Assembly: GCF_013407935.1 (NCBI RefSeq)
Contig: NZ_JACBZU010000001.1
Coordinates: 1 to 64,000, forward strand
From: Allomuricauda sp. ARW1Y1
GTDB lineage: Bacteria > Bacteroidota > Bacteroidia > Flavobacteriales > Flavobacteriaceae
Length of the DNA stretch: 64,000 bases
Reading direction: 5' to 3'
Each line of letters starts with the position of its first letter. Position 1 is the first letter of the stretch. The position numbers were made by a program, and so were the translations under genes. The notes beneath the pieces were generated by a model, which ran no database searches, was not told the origin of the DNA, and saw only the letters and a list, made by a program, of their open reading frames with translations. This document shows positions 51,349 to 59,975 of the stretch, piece after piece.

Positions 51349-52254
51349 TTACAAAATTCGGTTCAGCACCACATCCACATCAATCAATAGAATACTGAAA
51401 ACGCCTACCACAATAATCAACTTGATGATGTTGTGCAGCCACACATAATGCTTTTTGCCATTGGCTTTCCACAGCAAGGCTAAAAATAAAATCAACAGCA
51501 CTACACAGGCCGAAAAATAGAAGTACATATAGCCCACATCGAAGGTATTGATCAAAAGCAATGAAGGCACCAAGGTCAGTACAATCAAAAAGGAGATAAT
51601 GGCTTTGGAAACCTTGGGTCCGTAGATAATGGGAATGGTCCTGTAGTTCTGGGCCAAGTCGCCCGCCATATTTTCGAGGTCCTTGATCATTTCCCGGGCC
51701 AAAATCAGTAAAAACAAGAAAAGGGCATGCACAAAAATCACCGTTTGAAAGTTCTGATAGTACACGAACACCACAAAAAACGGGGCAATCGCCAAAGTGG
51801 AAGACACCAAATTACCGATCAGCGGTATCCGCTTGAGCTTGTGCGAATAAATCCAAATACCAAAAATATAGGCAGAAAAAAACAGTACCGCCTTGAACGA
51901 AATGTAACTGGCCGCAAAAACGGCCATAAAGTTGAGCACAAAATAGGTGGATAGCTTAAAACGCTGGCTCACCAAACGGTCCAACATACTTTTGGTGGGC
52001 TTGTTGATCAAATCCTTTTCCGCATCATAAAAATTATTGATGATGTACCCACTGGCTATGGTGAGTGCCGAAGCGGTGACAATCAGGAACAGATTTAGGT
52101 CAAAGACGACATCCCGCAACGGAATATCGGGCGCCAGAATATAAATGGAGGCCAAGTATTGCGCCAAGGTAATGACCAAGATGTTGTAGCCTCGGACCAC
52201 GGAAAACAGACTCAACAGCTTAAAAAGCAGGAGTTTGTTTTTTCTACTAAGCAT
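51349..52254 (-). CDS. UbiA-family prenyltransferase (geranylgeranylglycerol-phosphate type)
   Basis: The 301-residue protein has about eight membrane helices and the two Asp-rich motifs of the UbiA fold: NNFYDAEKDLINKP (NDxxDxxxD-like) and KDLENMAGDLAQNYRT (DxxxD-like). Members in this place, beside mevalonate kinase, are annotated as geranylgeranylglycerol-phosphate geranylgeranyltransferases, which form ether-linked lipids in archaea; bacterial relatives occur in Bacteroidota. The actual prenyl acceptor is uncertain. It starts 11 bp after the mevalonate kinase stop on the same strand. Confidence 0.85.
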   Translation of the reverse strand: MLSRKNKLLLFKLLSLFSVVRGYNILVITLAQYLASIYILAPDIPLRDVVFDLNLFLIVTASALTIASGYIINNFYDAEKDLINKPTKSMLDRLVSQRFKLSTYFVLNFMAVFAASYISFKAVLFFSAYIFGIWIYSHKLKRIPLIGNLVSSTLAIAPFFVVFVYYQNFQTVIFVHALFLFLLILAREMIKDLENMAGDLAQNYRTIPIIYGPKVSKAIISFLIVLTLVPSLLLINTFDVGYMYFYFSACVVLLILFLALLWKANGKKHYVWLHNIIKLIIVVGVFSILLIDVDVVLNRIL

Positions 52255-52264
52255 GGTTTTGCTA

Positions 52265-53203
52265 TTAGAAGTTGTACACTACTTCCAAAGTATGGCCTTC
52301 AAGGGCTTTTTTGGCCTTTTCCAGATCTTGGGTAAAGCCCAAAATATAACCACCACCGCCAGAACCACAGAGTTTGAGGTAATAATCATTGGTTTCGATA
52401 CCCTTTTGCCAAAGTTGATGGAACTTGGCGGGAATCATGGGTTTGAAGTTGTCGAACACCACGTGTGACAATTGCTTTAGGTTTCCGAACAGCGATTTAA
52501 TGTTGCCGTTCAAGAAGTCCTCCACGCAGGCATCGGTATGTTTGATGAACTGATTTTTGATCATATTACGGAAACCTTCCTGCTTCATGTTTTCCATAAA
52601 GAGTTGCACCATGGGTGCGGTTTCGCCAGTCATACCGCTATCCAACAAGAACACTGCACCTTTTCCCTCGGTGTTTTGCGAAGGGATACTGGTGGATTCG
52701 ATGTTGTCCTTGGAATTAATAAGGATAGGCAGGCTCAAATAACTGTTCAACGGGTCCAATCCTGATGATTTACCGTGGAAGAAAGATTCCATCTTCCCAA
52801 AAATTTTCTTCAACTGAAGTAATTTTTCACGGGTCAAATTTTCCAAGACGGTGATTTTGTCCGTAGCATAGCGGTCGTAAATGGCAGCCACTAAAGCACC
52901 ACTACTACCAATGCCATAGCCTTGCGGAATGGAACTGTCAAAGTACATCCCTTCGGCTACATCTTTCTCCAAGGCTTCAATATCGAACGATACCAAACCT
53001 TCCTCCTTCATCTCCAACACCTTTAGGTATTCTGCGTAAGCCTTCAAGCTCTTGTTCGATTCTTGGGCCATTTGGGAATTGTTCTTGTCCCATTTTAAGG
53101 CACCCTTGAAGAAATTGTAGGGTATGGATAGCCCTTTGGAGTCTTTGATAATGCCGTACTCCCCGAACAATAATATCTTGGAATAAAATAGTGGACCTTT
53201 CAT
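52265..53203 (-). CDS. Mevalonate kinase (GHMP family)
   Basis: The 312-residue enzyme has the GHMP pattern: LLFGEYGIIKDS at the start, PQGYGIGSSGALVAAIYD as the ATP loop, and CGSGGGGYILGF as the third motif. It phosphorylates mevalonate with ATP in the cytosol, the first kinase step of the isoprenoid route. Its neighbours are the UbiA prenyltransferase (11 bp downstream) and diphosphomevalonate decarboxylase (141 bp upstream), confirming the pathway. Flavobacteria use the mevalonate pathway, unlike most bacteria. A near-consensus -7 TATCTTAG is seen just before the gene on the minus strand. Confidence 0.9.
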   Translation of the reverse strand: MKGPLFYSKILLFGEYGIIKDSKGLSIPYNFFKGALKWDKNNSQMAQESNKSLKAYAEYLKVLEMKEEGLVSFDIEALEKDVAEGMYFDSSIPQGYGIGSSGALVAAIYDRYATDKITVLENLTREKLLQLKKIFGKMESFFHGKSSGLDPLNSYLSLPILINSKDNIESTSIPSQNTEGKGAVFLLDSGMTGETAPMVQLFMENMKQEGFRNMIKNQFIKHTDACVEDFLNGNIKSLFGNLKQLSHVVFDNFKPMIPAKFHQLWQKGIETNDYYLKLCGSGGGGYILGFTQDLEKAKKALEGHTLEVVYNF

Positions 53204-53344
53204 ATACTACAACTAAGATACAAACATTTTTTGTTTAATGTTTAATAAATATCGATAAACAAATCGATTTTATCCATAAAACCATGTTCCCGTTGGTCTA
53301 AAACCTTGGCAAATAACGTAAAAAAACGCCTTAGCTGTTCATTT

Positions 53345-54430
53345 TTAACCCTTTATTTTAATCGCTCCCGCTCCCACTTGATCGTGGATGTATTGTCCGT
53401 TTTCACAATGTTGGGCCAAATTGTCTTTGATAAACGCTTGTACCTTGGCCTTTTCGGATGAAGGGTAGAGCAAATGTACATTGGCCCCAGCATCAAGTGT
53501 GAAGCATACCGGGGTTTTTGTCTCTTCGCGGTAGTGCCAGATTTTCTGGATGATTTCCAACGTATCCGGTTTCATCAACATAAAGTAGGGCATACTTGTC
53601 ATCATCATGGCATGCAAGGTGAGTGCCTCGCTTTCCACCAGTTTGATAAAATCGTCCACATCCCCATTTTTCAAAATAGGTTGTAGTTGGTCCAGATGAT
53701 CAAATGCCTGTTGAAATCGGTTTGTGGCGTAAGGGTGACCGTGCATCAATTGATGCCCCACGGTGCTGCTCACCTGTTTTTGTCCTTTGTGCACCAACAA
53801 AATGGTATCACAATACCCTTTAAAATCGGGATGTACCTCAAAAGGATATTCCAGCCCGTACAAATCCGAACTGTTGGGTATGTTGGCATGTTGTCCCCAT
53901 TGCACCAAATGACCTTTTATGCTGCGACAAGCACTCCCTGAGCCCAGACGGGCCAAATAGGACGCTTTTTGATAAAACACAGCCTCATCCAAATCTGGAT
54001 TTAATTGTTTTTCCACATCCATCAAGCAGAGCGATAGGGCGGCCATACCACTGGCAGAAGAGGCTATACCACTACTGTGCGGAAAGGAATTGGAGGTTTC
54101 TATGGTAAAATGATATTCATTTACAAATGGAACATACTTCTCAATTCGCTCTAAAAATGTTTGGATTTTGGGTTTAAAATCTTCTTTTGGCTTGCCCTCA
54201 AAAAAGAGGTCAAAGGAAATGGCATCCTCCTTTTCCTTTTTTGTAAACGAGAGCGAGGTAGTGGTAGCGCAGTTGTCCAACGTGAAACTTATGGAAGGAT
54301 TGGCCGGCAATTGCACCGGTTTTTTGCCCCAATATTTCACCAGGGCGATATTACTGGGAGCTTTCCAGGTTACTTTGTCCTTTTCCGGGAATTGTTGGTA
54401 CGGATGGGGCAAAAAGTCTTGTTCCGTCAT
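53345..54430 (-). CDS. mvaD: Diphosphomevalonate decarboxylase
   Basis: The 361-residue protein has the characteristic IALVKYWGKKP start, SISFTLDNCATTTSL, and the GHMP loop HSSGIASSASGMAAL. It decarboxylates diphosphomevalonate to isopentenyl diphosphate with ATP. Length fits. It is upstream of mevalonate kinase on the same strand, 141 bp apart, so may have its own transcript. It is divergent from the tspO gene. Confidence 0.92.
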   Translation of the reverse strand: MTEQDFLPHPYQQFPEKDKVTWKAPSNIALVKYWGKKPVQLPANPSISFTLDNCATTTSLSFTKKEKEDAISFDLFFEGKPKEDFKPKIQTFLERIEKYVPFVNEYHFTIETSNSFPHSSGIASSASGMAALSLCLMDVEKQLNPDLDEAVFYQKASYLARLGSGSACRSIKGHLVQWGQHANIPNSSDLYGLEYPFEVHPDFKGYCDTILLVHKGQKQVSSTVGHQLMHGHPYATNRFQQAFDHLDQLQPILKNGDVDDFIKLVESEALTLHAMMMTSMPYFMLMKPDTLEIIQKIWHYREETKTPVCFTLDAGANVHLLYPSSEKAKVQAFIKDNLAQHCENGQYIHDQVGAGAIKIKG

Positions 54431-54521
54431 GGGAAATGCTTGTTAGATGTACAATATTGTCACAAACTTACTGTAAATCGGATTGAAATAAATTCTTATT
54501 TTAGTCGAAGTTGCTCCAATC

Positions 54522-54995
54522 ATGAAAAAAAGAGTCCTTTACATCACTGTAAGCGTTCTGGTTTGCCTAGCCATAGGATTCCTTTCGAGTATTGCCACCC
54601 AAAGCTCGGTAAACGATTGGTACCTTACGCTGGACAAGCCTTCCTTTACCCCACCCAATTATCTGTTTGCCCCGGTTTGGACCGCATTGTACATTATGAT
54701 GGGGGTAGCTGCTGGTATTGTTTGGTCCAAGGGGTATCACCATATCTGGGTAAAAACGGCATTGTACCATTTTGTGTTTCAGCTTTTGTTGAATGCCCTG
54801 TGGAGTATTGTATTCTTCGGGCTTAAAAATCCGCTCGGGGGCATGATCGTGATTCTCGCCCTGCTCACCATGATCATTCTTACCATTAAATGGTTCAGGG
54901 TGATCAGCAAACCAGCGGCCTACCTGCTCGTCCCCTACGTCCTGTGGGTGGCTTTTGCCTCTGCATTGAACTATAAAATCTGGGAACTGAATTAA
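54522..54995 (+). CDS. tspO: TspO/MBR-family membrane protein
   Basis: The 157-residue protein has five membrane helices and the TspO signature: WYLTLDKPSFTPPNYLFAPVW (given in part), then LNALWSIVFFGLKNP and a final ASALNYKIWELN. TspO proteins bind porphyrins or other ligands in the membrane and affect stress and tetrapyrrole handling. Length is typical. It converges on the DUF1697 gene with a 4-bp overlap and is divergent from mvaD. No tetrapyrrole gene is next to it. Confidence 0.93.
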   Translation: MKKRVLYITVSVLVCLAIGFLSSIATQSSVNDWYLTLDKPSFTPPNYLFAPVWTALYIMMGVAAGIVWSKGYHHIWVKTALYHFVFQLLLNALWSIVFFGLKNPLGGMIVILALLTMIILTIKWFRVISKPAAYLLVPYVLWVAFASALNYKIWELN

Positions 54996-55531
54996 CTAGC
55001 GGAGAGCTCCAACAGCTTTCGTAAGGTACGGTCATTTCTTGTGGTGGCCTGCACCTGCAATTTTCGTTCGATTAAATTATTGTTGAGTTTGGCCTTGCCG
55101 TATCCCTTTTTACATTGCAGATAAACACAGCTATCGGTGATATGGAAATCCTCGTGCTCAAAATTGAGTTGATGGAATTTCTTTATGAATTCCTCCTTCG
55201 GGCGTTGTTGAAGCAACACATAGTACAATTTGTTGCTCTCAGTCGAATCCAAAAAAGGATTGTCCTCCAGAACTTGCTGGATTTCAGCCCTCTGAACCAC
55301 TAACGTAGGCACCTCAAAACCAAAATGCTTCACAATTGTTGAATTGATAAGCTCTTGAAGTGTCTTTGTTTGTGACACTTCGCTATCAAAAACAAGGTTC
55401 CCGCTTTGGATGTAGGTTGTTACGTTTTGAAGCCCCGCATCCTCCAAAACAGCCCTCAGTTCGGCCATTTTTATCTTTTTTTGACCGCTTACGTTGATAC
55501 CCCTGAGCAATGCTATGAATGTGTCCGCCAT
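54992..55531 (-). CDS. DUF1697 protein
   Basis: The 179-residue product matches DUF1697: FIALLRGINVSGQKKIKM at the start and TYIQSGNLVFDSE next, both hallmarks of the family. It is a cytosolic alpha/beta protein of unknown activity. The end is basic (NLIERKLQVQATTRN), as in other members. It is divergent from glpK, with 61 bp between starts, and overlaps tspO by 4 bp at the stop codons. Confidence 0.88.
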   Translation of the reverse strand: MADTFIALLRGINVSGQKKIKMAELRAVLEDAGLQNVTTYIQSGNLVFDSEVSQTKTLQELINSTIVKHFGFEVPTLVVQRAEIQQVLEDNPFLDSTESNKLYYVLLQQRPKEEFIKKFHQLNFEHEDFHITDSCVYLQCKKGYGKAKLNNNLIERKLQVQATTRNDRTLRKLLELSAS

Positions 55532-55592
55532 GTTAAACCGATGTGATAGCCAAATTTATTTTAGTAAATTGAAACGCACTTAAATTAACAAA

Positions 55593-57089
55593 ATGAATCA
55601 ATATATCCTGGCTTTGGACCAAGGCACCACCAGTTCCCGTGCCGTAGTCTTCGATAAAAAGGGAACCATCATCTCCGTAGCACAAAAAGAATTCACACAA
55701 CTATTCCCCAAACCTGGGTGGGTGGAACACGACCCCGATGAAATTTGGTCCACCCAAGCCGGAATGGCGGCCGAAGCCGTGAGCAAAAAGGGCATCAAAG
55801 CCTCCCAACTGGCTGCCATTGGCATTACCAATCAGCGGGAAACTGTGGTAGTGTGGGACAGAAATACCGGTGAGCCGGTCTACAATGCCATTGTTTGGCA
55901 GGACAAGCGCACCGCAGATTATTGCGATGAGCTAAAAAAAGCTGGAAAATCAAAACTCATCCGTGAAAAAACGGGACTCGTAATCGATTCCTATTTTTCG
56001 GGCACCAAGGTCAAATGGATTTTGGACAATGTCTCTGGAGCCAGGGAAAAAGCTGAAGCAGGGGATTTGGTTTTGGGTACCATCGATACTTGGCTCATTT
56101 GGAAAATGACGGATGGCGAACTACATATCACCGATGTAACCAATGCTTGTCGTTCCATGCTCTTCAACATCAATACGATGGACTGGGACGATGAATTGTT
56201 GGAACTGTTGACGATTCCCAAAAGCATGCTTCCCGAAGTAAAACAGTCCAGCGAGGTGTACGGGCATACCAGTGGCAGCCTTTTCGCTACCAAAATACCG
56301 ATTGCAGGGATTGCCGGTGACCAACAGGCTGCACTTTTTGGGCAAATGTGTACCCAGCAGGGCATGGTCAAAAACACATATGGCACGGGATGTTTTATGT
56401 TGATGAACATCGGGGACCAACCGATTGTCTCCGAAAACAATCTTTTGACCACGGTCGCATGGAAAATCAATGGGAAAACCACCTACGCGCTTGAAGGTAG
56501 CATATTTATCGCCGGAGCCGTTGTGCAGTGGTTGCGGGATAGTTTGAACATCATCAAAACCTCTTCCGAAGTCGAGAAATTGGCAAGTTCCGTGGAAAGT
56601 TCGGATGGCGTCATTTTTGTTCCCGCCTTTGCTGGTTTGGGAGCTCCCCATTGGAACCAAAAGGCACAAGGAACCATTTTTGGGCTCACTCGCGGTAGTA
56701 CCGATGCCCATATTGCCAGGGCGGCATTGGAATCCATCGCCTACCAGACCATGGATATCCTAAAGGCCATGGAGGCGGATTCGGGCATTTCGATACAGGA
56801 ACTCCGCGTGGATGGTGGGGCCACCGTAAACGATATGTTGATGCAGTTTCAGGCCGATGTATTGAATACGGTTACGGTTCGTCCCAAAATTGTGGAGACT
56901 ACGGTAATGGGGGCCGCTTATTTGGCCGGATTGGCCGTTGGGTATTGGGAAAGTCCAGAAGAAATCCAAAATATCTGGGAAACCGATGTACATTTCAACC
57001 CCACCAAAGAGCGAAAAGCCATTGATGAAGGCATCAAAGGGTGGTACAGGGCCATAAAAGCGCTCGAATATTGGACAGAAAATCCGTAA
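55593..57089 (+). CDS. glpK: Glycerol kinase
   Basis: The 498-residue enzyme is a FGGY-family kinase: [15 protein letters not shown] begins the ATP domain, [10 protein letters not shown] and [14 protein letters not shown] are glycerol kinase hallmarks, and [14 protein letters not shown] the C-terminal signature. It phosphorylates glycerol to glycerol 3-phosphate in the cytosol. Length is standard. The aquaglyceroporin gene glpF follows 38 bp later, so they form a glycerol uptake operon. The glycerol 3-phosphate dehydrogenase gene is not in this window. Confidence 0.96.
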   Translation: MNQYILALDQGTTSSRAVVFDKKGTIISVAQKEFTQLFPKPGWVEHDPDEIWSTQAGMAAEAVSKKGIKASQLAAIGITNQRETVVVWDRNTGEPVYNAIVWQDKRTADYCDELKKAGKSKLIREKTGLVIDSYFSGTKVKWILDNVSGAREKAEAGDLVLGTIDTWLIWKMTDGELHITDVTNACRSMLFNINTMDWDDELLELLTIPKSMLPEVKQSSEVYGHTSGSLFATKIPIAGIAGDQQAALFGQMCTQQGMVKNTYGTGCFMLMNIGDQPIVSENNLLTTVAWKINGKTTYALEGSIFIAGAVVQWLRDSLNIIKTSSEVEKLASSVESSDGVIFVPAFAGLGAPHWNQKAQGTIFGLTRGSTDAHIARAALESIAYQTMDILKAMEADSGISIQELRVDGGATVNDMLMQFQADVLNTVTVRPKIVETTVMGAAYLAGLAVGYWESPEEIQNIWETDVHFNPTKERKAIDEGIKGWYRAIKALEYWTENP

Positions 57090-57127
57090 TCTTGTCAAAA
57101 CCAAACAAACACTAACATTCCTAGCAT

Positions 57128-57856
57128 ATGACTCCTTTTATTTCTGAGATCGTAGGTACTTTTTTATTGATGGTACTGGGATTGGGCGTAAATGCCAATG
57201 TTTCCCTACAAAAAACCTACGGTAATGGCTCCGGTTGGATCGTGATCACCACTGGATGGGCCTTTGCTGTGTACACTGGCGTTGTGGTCGCAGGACCATA
57301 CAGCGGAGCGCACATTAACCCAGCGGTAAGTTTTGGACTTGCTGCAGCCGGTGAATTTCCTTGGAGCGAAGTACCCAGCTATATCCTGGCCCAATTTATC
57401 GGTGCCATGTTCGCTGCATTTTGCGTGTGGCTCGTAAACAAGGACCATTTTGATGCCACCGAGGATGGCGGTACCAAAAGAGGCGTATTTTGTACCGCTC
57501 CTGCCATTCCCAACACGGGCATCAATCTGTTTTCGGAAATCTTGGGCACCTTTGTGCTCGTTTTTTCCGTTCTCTATTTTACGGATGCGGTCATCTCCAC
57601 CAACAATGAAATCATCGGACTCGGTTCCTTGGGAGCTTTGCCGGTATCCCTCATTGTATGGGGCATTGGATTGTCGTTGGGGGGCACCACTGGCTATGCC
57701 ATCAACCCGGCACGTGATTTGGGTCCGCGCATTGTGCATGCGCTCTTGCCGTTAAAAAATAAAGGTTCCAATGGTTGGGGCTATGCATGGATTCCCGTAG
57801 CGGGACCTATTCTGGGAGGGGTGATAGCCGCTTGGGTAGCCATGCTCTTGCAATAA
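57128..57856 (+). CDS. glpF: Glycerol uptake facilitator (aquaglyceroporin)
   Basis: The 242-residue MIP-family channel has six membrane helices and the two NPA half-helix motifs SGAHINPAVSFG and GYAINPARDLGPR; the Asp after NPAR is typical of glycerol-conducting members. It lets glycerol pass the inner membrane, where GlpK traps it. Length matches. It ends 2 bp before the convergent YhiN-type gene, so a shared or absent terminator lies in this space. Confidence 0.95.
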   Translation: MTPFISEIVGTFLLMVLGLGVNANVSLQKTYGNGSGWIVITTGWAFAVYTGVVVAGPYSGAHINPAVSFGLAAAGEFPWSEVPSYILAQFIGAMFAAFCVWLVNKDHFDATEDGGTKRGVFCTAPAIPNTGINLFSEILGTFVLVFSVLYFTDAVISTNNEIIGLGSLGALPVSLIVWGIGLSLGGTTGYAINPARDLGPRIVHALLPLKNKGSNGWGYAWIPVAGPILGGVIAAWVAMLLQ

Positions 57857-57858
57857 TC

Positions 57859-59124
57859 TCATGAGGATATTCCTTGTGCAGCGATGTAGGCACCCGTCCA
57901 TGCGTTCTGAAAGTTAAAACCGCCAGTTATGGCATCGACATTGATGATTTCTCCTGCAAAATAGAGGTTAGGATGTAGTTTGCTTTCAAAGGTTTTAAAG
58001 TTGATTTCTTTTAAATCGACTCCGCCTGCGGTCACGAACTCTTCTTTGAAGGTGCTTTTTCCTTCCACTTTGAACGATGATGCAGTCAATTGCTCTGCCA
58101 AGGTCTGAAGCTGCACCTTCGTAATGTCTCCCCAACGTTCCTCTGGTGAAATTTGGGCGGCAGCTACCAAACGTTGCCACAAGCGTTTGGGCAACTCGGT
58201 GAGGTTGGTTCGCATCACGGTCTTTTTGGCCTCTACGCCTTTTAATTCCTTTAAATACGCTTCCATGGATTCGGTGCTGTAATCGGGCAACCAGTTGACC
58301 CGAATTCTAAAAGCGTAGTTATACTCGTTCAAGATATTGGCTCCCCAAGCCGACAGTTTTAAAATGGCTGGCCCGCTCATCCCCCAGTGGGTTATCAATA
58401 GTGGACCATCGGCATACAATACGGCATCCTCCCTAGCCACGCTTTTGAGGTTGAGCGATTTTCTATCGGTATGGAACGTTTTTTTGGGCAAAACCTCAAC
58501 TGTTGCGTAGGTACTCAATCCTTGTATACCTTTAATTCGTTCATCATTGATATTGAAGGTAAACAAAGAAGGCACGGGAGCCACGATATGATGCCCCAAG
58601 TCTTCCAGCAGCTTCCATATTTTAGGGTTGCTCCCCGTGGCCAATAGTAATTTTTTGGTAGAATACATTTTGTTCATCGTCGTGACCTGCCAACCCTCAT
58701 CCAACTTTGCAATGGCTTTTACTGAACTATTTTTGAGGATGTGCACCCCCAAACGTTCCGCTTGGCCCACCAAACAATCAATGATGCTTTGGGAAGAATC
58801 GCTTTTTGGAAAAACTCGGCCATCTTCCTCGATCTTGAGCGGAACGCCACGTTCCTCGAAAAAGGACATAACATCCATGGGAGCATAGGTATGAAAGGGC
58901 CCTAGAAGCTCCTTTTCGCCCCTTGGATAGTTGGCCGTAAGTTCTTTCGGAGAAAATTCACCATGGGTTACGTTGCAGCGTCCGCCGCCTGACACTTTTA
59001 CCTTGGATAGCACGGTCTTACCGCGTTCAAAAATGGCAATGTTCAGGTTCGGTGCCTGTTCCGCAATGTGAATTGCGGCATAAAATCCGGCTGCTCCGCC
59101 CCCTACTATGATTACATCGAACAT
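57859..59124 (-). CDS. YhiN/HI0933-type flavoprotein
   Basis: The 421-residue protein has an FAD-binding start (IIVGGGAAGFYAAIHIA), then KVKVSGGGRCNVTHGE, and ends with AGEIINVDAITGGFNFQNAWTG-type sequence (quoted in part), all typical of the HI0933/YhiN family. The family has unknown substrates and is thought to act on or with RNA or in redox chemistry. Its stop is just after the convergent glpF gene; its start is on the same strand as the glycerophosphodiesterase gene with a 1-bp overlap at 59124, so the two are co-transcribed. Confidence 0.9.
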   Translation of the reverse strand: MFDVIIVGGGAAGFYAAIHIAEQAPNLNIAIFERGKTVLSKVKVSGGGRCNVTHGEFSPKELTANYPRGEKELLGPFHTYAPMDVMSFFEERGVPLKIEEDGRVFPKSDSSQSIIDCLVGQAERLGVHILKNSSVKAIAKLDEGWQVTTMNKMYSTKKLLLATGSNPKIWKLLEDLGHHIVAPVPSLFTFNINDERIKGIQGLSTYATVEVLPKKTFHTDRKSLNLKSVAREDAVLYADGPLLITHWGMSGPAILKLSAWGANILNEYNYAFRIRVNWLPDYSTESMEAYLKELKGVEAKKTVMRTNLTELPKRLWQRLVAAAQISPEERWGDITKVQLQTLAEQLTASSFKVEGKSTFKEEFVTAGGVDLKEINFKTFESKLHPNLYFAGEIINVDAITGGFNFQNAWTGAYIAAQGISS

Positions 59125-59873
59125 CAGTTCACTCGTTCCGGGAAGTTGGTGATAATACCGTCCACCCCGAACTCCATCATTTTTTGGATGTCAGCAGGTT
59201 CGTTTACTGTCCAAGTATACACTTTGTATCCCGCTGCTTGCATTGCCGCTGTATTCTCTTGGGTCAATTGTTTAAAGTAGGGATTTATGGCCACGGCGTT
59301 CAGTTCCTTGGCGACTTGCATCGCCTCCATAGGATCATCTTCGGTCAAAACCGCGATTTGAATGTCTTTGTTCTTTTCCCTCATCGTACGGAGCTCATCC
59401 CATTTGAAGCTGGAAATCACAAAATTTTCCGGGCTCCAACCCTCTTTTTCGATATAATAGTTGACGATATGGTTCACCTTGTCGGCAGTGTCATCCCCTT
59501 TTAATTCGATATTCAGCACTACTTGGTTATTGATCAATCTCAAAACCTCCTGTAACATTGGAATCTTGTGTCCACCATCCAAAATGAGCTGTCGAAGATC
59601 GGCAATATTGTATTCCTCGATATTGCCCCCGGCATTGGCAAGTCTATCCACTCTTTCATCGTGAAAAACAACGACTTCCCCACTGCTTATTTTGAAGACG
59701 TCGATTTCGATCATATCCACGCCCAAATCCAAGGCTTTTTGTACCGATGCCAATGTATTCTCGGTCTCATGCCCCATGGCTCCTCGGTGACCTATCACCA
59801 ATGGTTTTTTCTTCATTTCACAACTGGTTAAAAGCAACATAGCTCCGAGAGCTGCAATACAGGTTTTCTTCAT
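59124..59873 (-). CDS. Lipoprotein glycerophosphodiester phosphodiesterase
   Basis: The start was placed at 59873 (MKKTCIAALGAMLLLTSC), since a lipoprotein signal follows, rather than at 59939. The mature part is a GDPD barrel: GHRGAMGHETENTLAS with His and Glu, MIEIDVFKISSGEVVVFHD with the metal ligands and second His. It cleaves glycerophosphodiesters to glycerol 3-phosphate and an alcohol in the periplasm. The glycerol kinase and facilitator genes two genes away suggest a shared glycerol supply. The gene overlaps the YhiN gene by 1 bp. Confidence 0.9.
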   Translation of the reverse strand: MKKTCIAALGAMLLLTSCEMKKKPLVIGHRGAMGHETENTLASVQKALDLGVDMIEIDVFKISSGEVVVFHDERVDRLANAGGNIEEYNIADLRQLILDGGHKIPMLQEVLRLINNQVVLNIELKGDDTADKVNHIVNYYIEKEGWSPENFVISSFKWDELRTMREKNKDIQIAVLTEDDPMEAMQVAKELNAVAINPYFKQLTQENTAAMQAAGYKVYTWTVNEPADIQKMMEFGVDGIITNFPERVN

Positions 59874-59975
59874 TTTTGGTTCGTTTTGGTTGATAAAAAT
59901 ACAATTTGCTTCGGAAATTTGGTTGATACTGGGGCCCATGACATTGCCGTATGCATATCATTTGTTTGAATAGTA

